From Deltaproteobacteria bacterium (GTDB lineage Bacteria; Desulfobacterota; Binatia; UTPRO1), in assembly GCA_020848745.1 (NCBI GenBank), contig JADLHM010000056.1, forward strand, positions 62,001 to 126,000: a stretch of DNA of 64,000 nt. The letters are read 5' to 3'. Position numbers and translations under genes: made by a program. Below, in pieces: positions 15,689 through 23,605 of the stretch. Each line of letters opens with the position of its first letter. Within the stretch, counting starts at the first letter, position 1. Below the pieces are notes generated by a model. The model saw only the letters and a program-made list of their open reading frames with translations. It did not search any database and was not told the origin of the DNA.

Positions 15689-18070
15689 CTACGGCGCGCA
15701 CTCGCAAGGGTACGCGGCGAACTGCGGCACCCGCAGGCGGTCGATGCAGAGCACTTCGTGCTCGGCGATGCAGGCGGTGCACTCGACGAGCTCGGCGAGC
15801 GTCCCGACCGGGCGGTCGCAGTAGGGCCCGCCGTCCGGCACCTGCAGCTCCGGGCAGACCGCGGGAAAGCCGATCGCGGACGGCGCGAAGTCGTCACCGG
15901 CGCCGCTCCCCGCGATCGCCTCGCCGTCGAGACGGACGACGGTGTCGTCGCAGCGCCGGTCGTCGCCGCCGCAGGCGCGGCAGATCGCGGCGACGCGCTT
16001 GGTGTCGGCCTTCGCGATCCGGCGGGCCGCCTTGCGCGGCGGCGTGCCGTCCGCGGCCGCGGCGTTCGGGCAGACGTCGGCGTGCTTGCCCGCGGCGCGC
16101 GCCTCCCAGCACTTGCGGAGCTGCTGCTCCTTGGCGACGGCGAAGCGCGCGTTGGCGGAGCCGATCGTGCGCTGGCAGCGGTTCAGCGCCTGCGCCGGGT
16201 CGGTGTCGACGAGCGATCCGTAGGCGAGCGCGCGCGCCTGCTCTACCGCCGCGTCACCGACGCAGGCGATGCAGGCGGCGATGTCGCCGCAGTCGGTGAT
16301 GGCGGCCGAGCATTCCGGAGCGTCGGCGTTCGGGAGCCCGGGGCAGACGGCGGGCCAGCCGAGGGTCGCCGGGAGGGGCTCGTCGGCGAGGTTGCCGCCG
16401 CACGTCTTGTCGCCGCCGCCGCACGCCTTCGCGATGCCGCGTCCGAGCTTCGCCTTCGCGGTGGCGATCGCGGCGGTCGCCGCGGCGTCGGGGCAGCGGC
16501 CGGCGGCGGTGCCCTTCAATCCCGCCTGCTCGCAGCGCTCGATCGCCCGGCTGTGGCTGGCCAGGAACTTCGACGCCGCCTTGGCGATGGCCGTCCGACA
16601 TTTCGCCGCGCCCGGGGCGACCGGCTGCTCCACGAGCGGCGGAGGCGCGGGTGTGCAGGTCGCACGCGGCGTCGGCGTGACGGTGGCCGTGGCGGTCGCG
16701 GTCGCAGTCGCGCTCGGTGTCGGGGTCGGCGTGACGCTCGGCGTGCCGGTCGTCGTCGCGGTGGCGGTCGCGCTCTCCGTCGGGGAGGGCGTCGTCGTCG
16801 CGGTCGGGGTGGCGCTGAGCGTCGGCGTCGGCGTCTCGGACGGCGTCGCGCTCGGCGTGAGCGTCGGCGTGCCGGTCGTCGTCGTGGTCGGCGAGGCGGT
16901 CGTCGTCGACGTCGGAGTCGTGGTCACCGTGGGTGTCGCGCTCGCCGTCGCCGTGCGGGTCGGCGTCGGCGTGATCGTCGGGGTCGCGGTCCGCGTCGCG
17001 GTCGGCGTGGCGGTGCGGGTCGCGGTGCGCGTCGCCGTCGGCGTCGCCGAGAGCGTGGGAGTCGGCGTTGCCACGGGCACGCTGTTGAAGAACCAATTGT
17101 AGCCCGTGTTGAAGTAGACGGTCGCCGACGTCACCACCACGTGCTCGCCGTTCACGAGGAACGCGCCGCCGGCGTTGCACTGGGCGAAGCCGGTTTGCGC
17201 GTCGTCGAAATCGAGGACGATGTTGCAGCTCGTCGTGAGCCCCGCGTACGAGAGCGCCACCGTATAGTCGTCGCTCGTGCCGGCCGCGAGGTCGAGGCCG
17301 GTCATGCCGAGGCGGAAAATCGCGACGTCGTCGGTCGCGAGCCGGCGCTGGTCCTCGTCGAAGAAGGCGCCTTGCTGCATGACGGCCTCGGTGTTCGGGT
17401 AGCCGAGAAGGCTCGCGACGGTGCGGTCGGCATTGGTCGGGAAGAGGTGGCCGCTCGGCAGGTCGGCGACGTTCCGGCTGTAGGTGGTCGCGTCGACGAC
17501 GCCCGCGATCGTGAAGGGGTCGTCGTTCGAGGTGCGGAACCAGTGCAGGTTCACGTCGTCGCCGCGCGCGTCGTCGCTCGAGCCGATCACGTCGTCGGCG
17601 CCGTCGTCGACGTCGAAGACGTCATCCGCGCCGTTCGTCGACTTGGTGTAGTTCTGGTCGTTGCCGGTGAGCCCCGACTCGGTCGAGAGGTTCGGGTGGG
17701 CGAGCCCGAGGCAGTGCCCGACCTCGTGGAGCGCCGTGGACTCGAAGTCGATCTGGTTCGAGGCGATGTCGTTGGCGGCGCCGAAGAGCAGGTTCGGGCT
17801 CGCCGGCGCGAGGGCGTTCCACGTCGCGACGACGTTCCGCACCGGCTGCTCCATGCTCGCGGCGTTGGCGGAGGTGGGGTCGATGCAGACGGTGACGTTC
17901 AGCGTGCCGCCGGCGCCGGCGTAGCCGGATGGGTGGGTGACGACGTTCACCCCGTTCGCCTCGCCGGCGAAGATGAACGAGCCGGCGTGGGCGCGGACGG
18001 GAGCCGTCAACGTCGCGGCGAGGACCGCGGCGAGGGCGCGCGCGCGTCGGTCGGGCGCGTGCGGCCGCAT
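15689..18070 (-). CDS. Secreted matrixin-like zinc metalloprotease with PT-rich linker and Cys-rich C terminus
   Basis: This 793-residue protein starts at ATG 18070, sharing one base with the stop of the upstream gene (TGATG). A signal peptide (to about residue 28) precedes a metzincin catalytic domain. Its zinc motif is HEVGHCLGLAH near residue 112, and the later AVMQQG segment is a plausible Met-turn, followed by DDVAIFRLG as in matrixins. Residues about 333-470 are almost only Thr, Pro, Ser and Ala (PTxTxT repeats), a linker common in extracellular enzymes. The last 320 residues have about 25 Cys in two similar modules (CGGGDKTCGG and CGGDDRRCDD, then FPAVCPEL). It should be a secreted protease with a disulfide-rich surface-binding region. 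Confidence 0.8.
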   Translation of the reverse strand: MRPHAPDRRARALAAVLAATLTAPVRAHAGSFIFAGEANGVNVVTHPSGYAGAGGTLNVTVCIDPTSANAASMEQPVRNVVATWNALAPASPNLLFGAANDIASNQIDFESTALHEVGHCLGLAHPNLSTESGLTGNDQNYTKSTNGADDVFDVDDGADDVIGSSDDARGDDVNLHWFRTSNDDPFTIAGVVDATTYSRNVADLPSGHLFPTNADRTVASLLGYPNTEAVMQQGAFFDEDQRRLATDDVAIFRLGMTGLDLAAGTSDDYTVALSYAGLTTSCNIVLDFDDAQTGFAQCNAGGAFLVNGEHVVVTSATVYFNTGYNWFFNSVPVATPTPTLSATPTATRTATRTATPTATRTATPTITPTPTRTATASATPTVTTTPTSTTTASPTTTTTGTPTLTPSATPSETPTPTLSATPTATTTPSPTESATATATTTGTPSVTPTPTPSATATATATATVTPTPRATCTPAPPPLVEQPVAPGAAKCRTAIAKAASKFLASHSRAIERCEQAGLKGTAAGRCPDAAATAAIATAKAKLGRGIAKACGGGDKTCGGNLADEPLPATLGWPAVCPGLPNADAPECSAAITDCGDIAACIACVGDAAVEQARALAYGSLVDTDPAQALNRCQRTIGSANARFAVAKEQQLRKCWEARAAGKHADVCPNAAAADGTPPRKAARRIAKADTKRVAAICRACGGDDRRCDDTVVRLDGEAIAGSGAGDDFAPSAIGFPAVCPELQVPDGGPYCDRPVGTLAELVECTACIAEHEVLCIDRLRVPQFAAYPCECAP
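16665..17078 (-). repeat. Low-complexity coding repeat (PT-rich linker)
   Basis: The DNA is an irregular array of 6- to 12-bp units reading ACN-CCN-ACN on the minus strand, for example GTCGGCGTG and GCGGTCGCG in plus orientation. It encodes about 138 residues of the protease linker. Such arrays change length readily and are hard to assemble. Confidence 0.8.
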
Positions 18071-18726
18071 CAGCGCACGCGGGCGAAGCCGGGCGACTCG
18101 CGCAGCGCGCGGAGCTCCTGCTCCGCCGCCGCGAGGTCGCGGAGGGCGGAGACGTCGGGATGCGCGGCGGCGTCGGCGTGGAGTCCGGTCCAGGCGACGC
18201 GCTTCACGACGTCGCGCGCTTCGCGCGCTCCCGGCGCCGCCGGAACGTAGCGCGCCAGCGACAGCTCGATCACGATCGTCGACGGGTCGGATGCCTCGAA
18301 GAGCGCGATCGGCCGCCGGGCGGCGCGGGCCCGCTCGCGCGCCGCCGCGCTCGCCGCGTGCGCCGCGGCGCGCGCGGCGGGGGCGTCGAACTCGAGGACG
18401 CCCTTGGCGGCGAGCGATGCGAGGAGCGCGTCGAGCTCGCGCGGCGCGAGGCGGCGCTCCCAGTCGCCGGCGCGCTTCATGTAGATGGGATAGTGGGTGA
18501 GGACGCGGCCGTCGCCGTAGACGGTCAGCGTCGGACCGCGGTCGGCCCCCGCGATCTCGCCGATCAGCTCGCGGTGGACGAGCACGACGGCGTCGGGACG
18601 GCGCGACGGCTCGACGAGCGGCGCGCCCGCCCGATCGGCGAGCGGCGCCGCGCCGGCGACGGACGCGAGCGTCGCCGTCCACAGCGCCGCCATGACAGAC
18701 CGCATGCGTCCCCGAGCGCCGAGCAT
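18070..18726 (-). CDS. Hypothetical exported protein
   Basis: The product has 218 residues from ATG 18726, which has GGGAG five bases upstream; ATG 18705 would start directly at the signal peptide. After the signal sequence (about residues 8-28) the mature part begins with a beta-rich domain containing VLVHRELIGEIAGADRG and LTVYGDGRVLTHYP. It then has Ala/Arg-rich helices. The beta part resembles small secreted domains of unknown function. It is translationally coupled to the metalloprotease (one-base overlap), so it may be a partner, inhibitor or chaperone of that enzyme; this is inference from order only. Confidence 0.65.
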   Translation of the reverse strand: MLGARGRMRSVMAALWTATLASVAGAAPLADRAGAPLVEPSRRPDAVVLVHRELIGEIAGADRGPTLTVYGDGRVLTHYPIYMKRAGDWERRLAPRELDALLASLAAKGVLEFDAPAARAAAHAASAAARERARAARRPIALFEASDPSTIVIELSLARYVPAAPGAREARDVVKRVAWTGLHADAAAHPDVSALRDLAAAEQELRALRESPGFARVR

Positions 18727-18776
18727 CCCGTCTCCCTAACGGCATCACGGCACGAAGAGTTGAGCCGCGCGTCGGG

Positions 18777-19007
18777 ATGTGCCGCGGACGGCACCGTGAT
18801 ACGTCCGACGCGGTGGAGGAGCCGATCGTCGAGTCCGTGAGGCTGCGCAAACGCTGCGACAAGCACGAGGTGGTCTGCGGGGTGGACCTCATGCTCGCGA
18901 TCTCGGCCGGAGGCTTCTTCCGCGCCATCATCTTCCCGCGCGTGCGCCTGCCCGGCCGGACGCGGGCCGCCGCGATGCTCCGGGTCGGGCGGCGGCTCGT
19001 CGCGTGA
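18777..19007 (+). CDS. Small ORF coupled to the ABC1-family gene
   Basis: The frame from ATG 18777 has 76 codons; GTG 18813 would give 64. The stop overlaps the GTG of the following gene (GTGA at 19004-19007). The part from VEEPIVESVRLRKRCDKHEV on has nearly all codons ending in G or C, as true genes here do. The peptide has a hydrophobic centre (LMLAISAGGFF) and a basic tail. I do not recognise it. The overlap and codon use favour a real small gene, but the opposite strand is also open. Confidence 0.4.
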   Translation: MCRGRHRDTSDAVEEPIVESVRLRKRCDKHEVVCGVDLMLAISAGGFFRAIIFPRVRLPGRTRAAAMLRVGRRLVA

Positions 19008-20326
19008 GGCGGCCGCCCGAGGGAGCCTGGCTGCGGTTCGCGATCGTCGCGTGGCTCGTCGCCCGCATCTACGCCGGGTACAAGCTCGTCCAGCTCACGG
19101 CCCGCCTCGGCTGGCCGCATGCCCGCGCGCGCTATGCCCGCCACGACCGCCGGAGCGCGCGCGCCGTGTACGGCATGGCGATCCGCCTGGAGGGCCTGCC
19201 GATCAAAGTGTGCCAGTTCCTCGGCTCGCGCGCCGACGTGCTGCCGGCGGACTACGTGACGATCCTCGCGCGGCTCCAGGACCGTGTTCCGCCCCGCCCG
19301 CTCGCCGTCATCACCGACGCGATCGAGCGCGAGCTCGGGCGGCCGTGGCGCGCGGCCTTCGCGGAGCTCGACCCCGTGCCGCTCGCGGCGGCCTCGCTCG
19401 CGCAGGTCCACCGCGGCCGCCTGCACGACGGCCGCGAGGTCGCGATCAAGGTGCAGTACCCGAACATCGCGCGTCTCGTCGCGATCGACCTCCGGAACTT
19501 CGCGTTCCTGGTGCGCATGCTGGCGCGGCTCGAGCCCGATTTCGACTTTCGCATCATCGTCGACGAGGTCGAGAAGTACGTGCCGCGCGAGCTCGATTTC
19601 GAGAACGAGGCCGACAACGCCGACCGCATGCGGCGGCTGCTCGCTGCGCGGCGCGACGTCGTCGTGCCGGCCGTCGTCCGCGAGCTCTCCACCACGCGGC
19701 TCCTGGTGATGGCGTACGAGCCCGGAGTGCGGCTCACCGACGTCGACGCCCTCCGCCAGCTCGGCATCGATCCCAGGGACATCGCGCGCCGCCTCCTCGA
19801 GGTCTTCTGCGACCAGATCCTGATCCACGGCTTCTTCCACGCCGACCCGCACCCCGGGAACGTCCTCGTGCAGCGCGACGGCCGCATGGTGCTGCTCGAC
19901 TTCGGGCTCGCGAAGGACCTGCCGCCGGAGTTCCCCGCCGCCGTCGCGCGGCTCGCCGCCGCCATCATGAGCGGCGACCGCGCCGCCGTCGCGTCCGCGT
20001 TCCGGGCCCTCGGCTTCAAGACCCGCGACGACTCCGACGAGAGCCTGTGGTGGCTCGGGGAGGTCTTTCTCGGCTGGACCCTCCGCAACAAGCGCTCGCA
20101 CGCCGATAGGGAGCTCGTGGATCTCGTGAACGCCGAGATGCCGCGCATCATGCGCGCCAACCCGGTCGTCGAGCTCCCCGGCGACATCATGTTGATCGGA
20201 CGCGTGCTCGGGCTGCTGTCGGGCATCAGCAAGCAGCTCGGCTCGGATGTGGACGTCGCGGCGGTGCTGATGCCGTACCTCGGGCGCGTGATGCTCGGGG
20301 GCGGCGAGCCCTCGTCGGCGGGGTGA
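19004..20326 (+). CDS. ABC1/AarF/UbiB-family atypical kinase-like protein
   Basis: This 440-residue protein has the family order: N-terminal helices, a variant KxGQ motif, LAAASLAQVHRG (the Ala-rich nucleotide loop), VAIKVQYPN (the lysine), and the ExD-type element LDFENEADNADRM. Catalytic loop HADPHPGNVLV and metal loop LLDFGLAKDL follow. Family members are ATPases that support coenzyme Q or other prenyl-lipid metabolism at the membrane. The signature KxGQ reads K68-V-C70-Q71 here, so the invariant Gly is Cys, an oddity treated in the findings. It ends four bases before the stop of the convergent nucleotidyltransferase gene. Confidence 0.85.
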   Translation: MRRPPEGAWLRFAIVAWLVARIYAGYKLVQLTARLGWPHARARYARHDRRSARAVYGMAIRLEGLPIKVCQFLGSRADVLPADYVTILARLQDRVPPRPLAVITDAIERELGRPWRAAFAELDPVPLAAASLAQVHRGRLHDGREVAIKVQYPNIARLVAIDLRNFAFLVRMLARLEPDFDFRIIVDEVEKYVPRELDFENEADNADRMRRLLAARRDVVVPAVVRELSTTRLLVMAYEPGVRLTDVDALRQLGIDPRDIARRLLEVFCDQILIHGFFHADPHPGNVLVQRDGRMVLLDFGLAKDLPPEFPAAVARLAAAIMSGDRAAVASAFRALGFKTRDDSDESLWWLGEVFLGWTLRNKRSHADRELVDLVNAEMPRIMRANPVVELPGDIMLIGRVLGLLSGISKQLGSDVDVAAVLMPYLGRVMLGGGEPSSAG

Positions 20327-20329
20327 GCG

Positions 20330-20860
20330 TCAGCCGGCCGTGCGGTCGGCGAGGATGCGCTGCCAGAGACGAGCGCAGGGTGTTGGGAGCGCCGGAAGCG
20401 CGGCCGTCACTTCCGCTTCGATGGTAGGGACGGCATCGAGCAGCTGGTCCACGTCCCAGGCGTCCTGCGGGCCTCCGGCGTAGAGCTTGAGGAGCACGAG
20501 GTCGGCAGCGGTCACGACCGGGATCAGCGTGCCGCGAAGCATCGTGGGCCGTGCACGGGTGAGGACGTCGTTCTGCCATTGGCCTCGTCCGACGATGACA
20601 TCGATCTGCGAGTCTGCCGACCGTAGGCGGACGACGCCGGCGAGCGGGTCGTCGGCATCGCCGCGTCGAATGTCGACATCGACCCCGTCCGCAACGAGCG
20701 CTTGCCATGGCGCGGGCTCCAAGCAGCGACGGTCGGTCACGAGGAAGTCGACGTCTTCGGAGGACCGGGTGACCCCGTGTACTGCCAGGGCCGTCGCACC
20801 GATGATGGCATGACGAATCCCCTGGCGCTCCAGCAAGGCGCTCACGTCGGCGAGGGTCAT
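20330..20860 (-). CDS. Nucleotidyltransferase-fold protein, possible toxin of a two-gene system
   Basis: The 176-residue protein starts at ATG 20860 (MTLADVSALLERQGIRHAII). It shows the minimal nucleotidyltransferase pattern: IGATALAVHGVTRSSEDVDFLV, with Gly-x-x-Ala followed by an acidic Asp-x-Asp pair. A further Asp/Ile strand DSQIDVIVG and the helix ADLVLLKLYAGGPQDAWDV come next. This resembles AbiEii-like and DUF6036-type proteins, which add nucleotides to RNA or tRNA. The start overlaps the stop of the 75-codon gene upstream by four bases (ATGA), the usual plan of an antitoxin-toxin pair. The toxin role is inferred from this plan. Confidence 0.7.
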   Translation of the reverse strand: MTLADVSALLERQGIRHAIIGATALAVHGVTRSSEDVDFLVTDRRCLEPAPWQALVADGVDVDIRRGDADDPLAGVVRLRSADSQIDVIVGRGQWQNDVLTRARPTMLRGTLIPVVTAADLVLLKLYAGGPQDAWDVDQLLDAVPTIEAEVTAALPALPTPCARLWQRILADRTAG

Positions 20861-21084
20861 CCCAGGAGCGCGTCCATGCACGCGGACGCCCGGCGCCGTG
20901 CCTGTCGCCGCCGCTCGATCAAGATGCGCGCGGTGCGTGGCTCGATTCCCGCCGCTTCGGCGAAGATCGCAACGTCTCGGCGACCGAGCTCCATTGCCTT
21001 TTCGACGCGCTCGTCGGCCGTTCGGGCGGCGGTGCGTGCGCGCCTGGCGGTGAGATCCTCCTGCGCCACCGAACGACGTCGCAT
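20857..21084 (-). CDS. Small DNA-binding-like protein, possible antitoxin
   Basis: This 75-residue basic protein reads into the nucleotidyltransferase start with a four-base overlap. Its middle part RRDVAIFAEAAGIEPRTARI has the look of a helix-turn-helix (AEAAGIEPRTAR), flanked by Arg-rich helices. A DNA-binding antitoxin that represses its own operon would fit, but the protein is not recognised by family. The next 250 nt upstream hold no gene that I can support. Confidence 0.6.
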   Translation of the reverse strand: MRRRSVAQEDLTARRARTAARTADERVEKAMELGRRDVAIFAEAAGIEPRTARILIERRRQARRRASACMDALLG

Positions 21085-21336
21085 GGGGCGATAGTGCCAT
21101 GCGGCGCGCCGCCCAGCCAGCGATGTCTCGTGGGCGGAAGCCGGGACGGGCGCGTCCGACGCGGAACGTGCGCTCGATCTCGCGTACTACCGGGACCGAG
21201 CGCAACGAGGGAAGGCCAGGACGAAGCCGCAGCGTGACGCGCGGGTAGCGTTCGAAAGACTTCATGCGAGCCATGACGCAGCTCGGGACGATCGCAGCGC
21301 GGCTTCCGCCCCGCCCGCGCGTGTCGTCCGCGCCGA

Positions 21337-22149
21337 CTAGTTCCACTCGTCGCCGCTCGCGGCTTCCTTCGCGGCCGCTGCCTGGTCCGCTGCCCACTTC
21401 GCGTACTGCTCGGCGGTGTCGATCGTGACGTAGCCGCGCATGCGGTAGTGGCCGAGGCCGCAGAGCTGGGCGCAGGAGATCTCGTAGCTCCATGTGTCGT
21501 CGCCCTTGCGCTTCTTCATGTCGTCGCTCGTGACGGTCGGCTCGAACCAGACCGGGGTGACGAGGCCGGGGACGGCGTCCTGCTTCACGCGCATCTCCTG
21601 GAGGCCGAAGCTGTGGATGACGTCCATGCTGGAGAGGTAGACGATCGCCGGCGTGTTCACCGGGAGGTGGAGCTGGTTCACGGTGGTGAAGTCGTCGGCC
21701 GCCGCGGGATCGTTCTTGTCGATGCCGAGCGGGTTCGCCTGGGCGTCGATCAGCTTGATGTCGGTCTTGCCGAAGACGCCGTCAGCGCCCGGATAGTGGA
21801 TGTTCCAGGCGAACTGCTGGCCGACGACGCGGACGCGGGTCGCATCCTTGTCGGCCGGGAAGTTGTCGACGCGCGCGGCCCAGAGGGGCACCGAGAAGCC
21901 GAGGAGCAGGACGGCCTCGGCGATCACGACCGCGACCTCGAGGTAGCTCGACGCGTGGCTCCGCACGCCGTCGGGGTTGGCGACCGGGTTCGCGGAAGCG
22001 CGGAACCTCACGAGCGCGATCACGAAGTAGATCGCCCAGCCGGCGAACAGCACGCCCATCAGGAGGTGGATGTAGAACATGAGGCGGTCGAGATCGCCGC
22101 CGTGGGCCGATGCGAGCGCGGGGAGGAACAACAATCTCTGGATGTCCAT
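21337..22149 (-). CDS. coxB: Cytochrome c oxidase subunit II (CoxB/CtaC)
   Basis: The protein has 270 residues from ATG 22149. Two transmembrane helices (about 25-50 and 65-88) are followed by a cupredoxin domain exposed to the periplasm. The binuclear CuA site is complete: His179 (DVIHSFGL), Cys226, Cys230, His234 and Met237 within SCAQLCGLGHYRM. There is no CxxCH, so unlike caa3 enzymes it has no fused cytochrome c. The C-terminal tail is short and charged. It receives electrons from a soluble or membrane cytochrome or copper protein and passes them to CoxA. It is the last gene of the leftward cluster, whereas coxB is commonly upstream of coxA. Confidence 0.93.
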   Translation of the reverse strand: MDIQRLLFLPALASAHGGDLDRLMFYIHLLMGVLFAGWAIYFVIALVRFRASANPVANPDGVRSHASSYLEVAVVIAEAVLLLGFSVPLWAARVDNFPADKDATRVRVVGQQFAWNIHYPGADGVFGKTDIKLIDAQANPLGIDKNDPAAADDFTTVNQLHLPVNTPAIVYLSSMDVIHSFGLQEMRVKQDAVPGLVTPVWFEPTVTSDDMKKRKGDDTWSYEISCAQLCGLGHYRMRGYVTIDTAEQYAKWAADQAAAAKEAASGDEWN

Positions 22150-22160
22150 GGCGTCCCTTT

Positions 22161-22403
22161 CTAGCCCTTCACGAGACGGAACATCGGGCGCGGTTGCGGA
22201 TCGCGAAAACCGCGCGCGCGCCGACGGAGATGGAAGAAGAAGATCCCGAAGCCGATCTGGACGAGGACCATGACGCCGAGCAGGAACCAGACGCCCTGCT
22301 CGGCGCCCCTGGTCATCTGCGCGTTGGGGTCGCCGAAGCAGACCGAGCACGCGTCGGCGGCGCGGGCGGACAGCAGCACCAGGGCGACGACGAGCGCGGT
22401 CAT
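22161..22403 (-). CDS. Small Cys-pair membrane protein of cox cluster
   Basis: The product has 80 residues. A signal-like segment ends in DACSVCFGDP, a CxxC pair that would lie just outside the membrane. One transmembrane helix follows (VWFLLGVMVLVQIGFGIFFF), then a basic tail RRRARGFRD. Similar small proteins with a CSVCxGDP motif accompany oxidase genes in several phyla, to my knowledge without assigned function. The Cys pair could bind copper or a heme. The ATG at 22403 overlaps the stop of the upstream small gene by four bases, and CoxB follows 11 bases downstream. Confidence 0.7.
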   Translation of the reverse strand: MTALVVALVLLSARAADACSVCFGDPNAQMTRGAEQGVWFLLGVMVLVQIGFGIFFFHLRRRARGFRDPQPRPMFRLVKG

Positions 22404-22603
22404 TCGCCCATGCCGCGCGTCTTCACGAGGAACCAGCGGCCGTACACGAGGAGACCGACCGCCGTCGCCGCGGAGCCGCCCGCGCCGAGCAGCATCCCGC
22501 CGCCGCCTCCGGTCTTCCACTGCGCCCAGCACCACGTCCCGAAGACGACGGAGAGCGCGGTCGCGGCCGCGATGAAGACGACGTGGATGTGCTTCAGCGA
22601 CAT
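22400..22603 (-). CDS. Small two-helix membrane protein of cox cluster
   Basis: The product has 67 residues: an N-terminal helix (HIHVVFIAAATALSVVFGTW), a Gly-rich turn, a second helix (GSAATAVGLLVYGRWF) and a charged end. It lies between the subunit IV gene (eight bases upstream) and the CxxC protein (four-base overlap). A small accessory or assembly subunit of the oxidase is likely from position only. Confidence 0.65.
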   Translation of the reverse strand: MSLKHIHVVFIAAATALSVVFGTWCWAQWKTGGGGGMLLGAGGSAATAVGLLVYGRWFLVKTRGMGE

Positions 22604-22611
22604 GCACGATC

Positions 22612-22992
22612 CTAATGGTGGGCGCTCTCGGACGCGTGCGTCCCGGAGATCGAGTTCGCGGGCATGTTCGGCGTCGTGATGTGGTCGAGGCTGGTGGCGA
22701 TGGGCAGCAGGAGCAGCGCGACCGCGAAGACGCCGGTCAATGCCAGGATCAGCAGCACCACCTGCCGCTCCGAGATCAGGTGCATGAAGAAGAGCGCCAC
22801 GAGCGAGGCTTTGACGGTCGCGATGAGGAGGGCGATCGCGACCGCTTCGTGGATCTCCAGATGCAGGTAGGAGACGGCGACGGTGACGAGCGTCAGCACC
22901 ATCAGGGTGGCGAACACCATGATGTACGTGCGGACGTGCTTGTCGATCTCGGCCGGGTCGTGGGCGGCGTGAGCCGCGTGACTGTCGCTCAT
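22612..22992 (-). CDS. Cytochrome c oxidase subunit IV (prokaryotic, CtaF-like)
   Basis: The protein has 126 residues. A His-rich soluble N terminus (AHAAHDPAEIDKH) is followed by three transmembrane helices. The second ends in KASLVALFFMHL, the typical motif of prokaryotic subunit IV, and the third is LILALTGVFAVALLLLP. The tail is again His-containing. The subunit packs against subunits I and III. Gene order after CoxC and 10-nt spacing support the call. Confidence 0.88.
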   Translation of the reverse strand: MSDSHAAHAAHDPAEIDKHVRTYIMVFATLMVLTLVTVAVSYLHLEIHEAVAIALLIATVKASLVALFFMHLISERQVVLLILALTGVFAVALLLLPIATSLDHITTPNMPANSISGTHASESAHH

Positions 22993-23002
22993 GCGCGTCT
23001 CC

Positions 23003-23602
23003 TTAGAGCAGATACAGGATCGGGAAGAGGAAGATCCACACCAGGTCGACGAAGTGCCAGAAGAGTCCGGAGTACTCGACGCGGTGTCCGAGCAGCTCGC
23101 GATCGTGGTCCCAGTAGCTCGGTGCGGCGAAGAGGAAGTAGGCGTTGGTGATCATGCCGCCGATCACGTGCAGGCCGTGCAAGCCCGTCATGATGAAGTA
23201 GATGGCGAGGAAGTTGTTGGTGCTCGGCAAGAGGTGGTGCTCGAACTTCGCCGAGTACTCGACGTACTTGATGCCGAGGAAGCAGAATCCGAGGAGCACC
23301 GTGGCGCCGAGAAACATGCGGTATGCGCCGAAGTCGTTCCGCATGAGCGACGCCCATGCCATGACCATCGTGACCGACGAGGTGATCAGCACGATCGTGT
23401 TCACGGTCGCGAGCGGGACGTTCAGGATCGACGAGCCGTGCGGCCATTCGACCGCGGTCGTGCGCAGCACGATGTAGCTCGCGAAGAAGGCGCCGAAGAG
23501 CATCACTTCCGAGGCGAGGAAGCACCAGATGCCGATCTTGCCGTTGGTGAGGCCCGTGTCGGGCCGCGCCTCGGTGATGTAGGGAATCAGCTCCTGGGAC
23601 AT
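23003..23602 (-). CDS. coxC: Cytochrome c oxidase subunit III (CoxC/CtaE)
   Basis: The protein has 199 residues with five predicted transmembrane helices, the short form of subunit III. Characteristic segments are IGIWCFLASEVMLFGAFFASY, containing the conserved Glu of helix III, then TGLHGLHVIGG and YSGLFWHFVDLVWIFLFP. It stabilises the catalytic subunit and is thought to guide oxygen. It starts three bases after the stop of coxA. Confidence 0.95.
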   Translation of the reverse strand: MSQELIPYITEARPDTGLTNGKIGIWCFLASEVMLFGAFFASYIVLRTTAVEWPHGSSILNVPLATVNTIVLITSSVTMVMAWASLMRNDFGAYRMFLGATVLLGFCFLGIKYVEYSAKFEHHLLPSTNNFLAIYFIMTGLHGLHVIGGMITNAYFLFAAPSYWDHDRELLGHRVEYSGLFWHFVDLVWIFLFPILYLL

Positions 23603-23605
23603 CGC

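Noticed and set aside
16660..17080. Possible CRISPR-like or satellite array
   Set aside because: The units are irregular 6- to 12-bp codon repeats without spacers and encode the PT linker.
16269..17102. Plus-strand frame with long Val/Gly/Ala repeats (VGVGVTLGV)
   Set aside because: This is the complement of the PT-rich linker of the protease; the periodic protein is a translation artefact.
21085..21336. Minus-strand frame opening MARMKSFERYPRVTLRLRPG near 21275
   Set aside because: It has no stop before fusing with the nucleotidyltransferase frame and would overlap the coupled small gene. Evidence for a separate gene is too thin.
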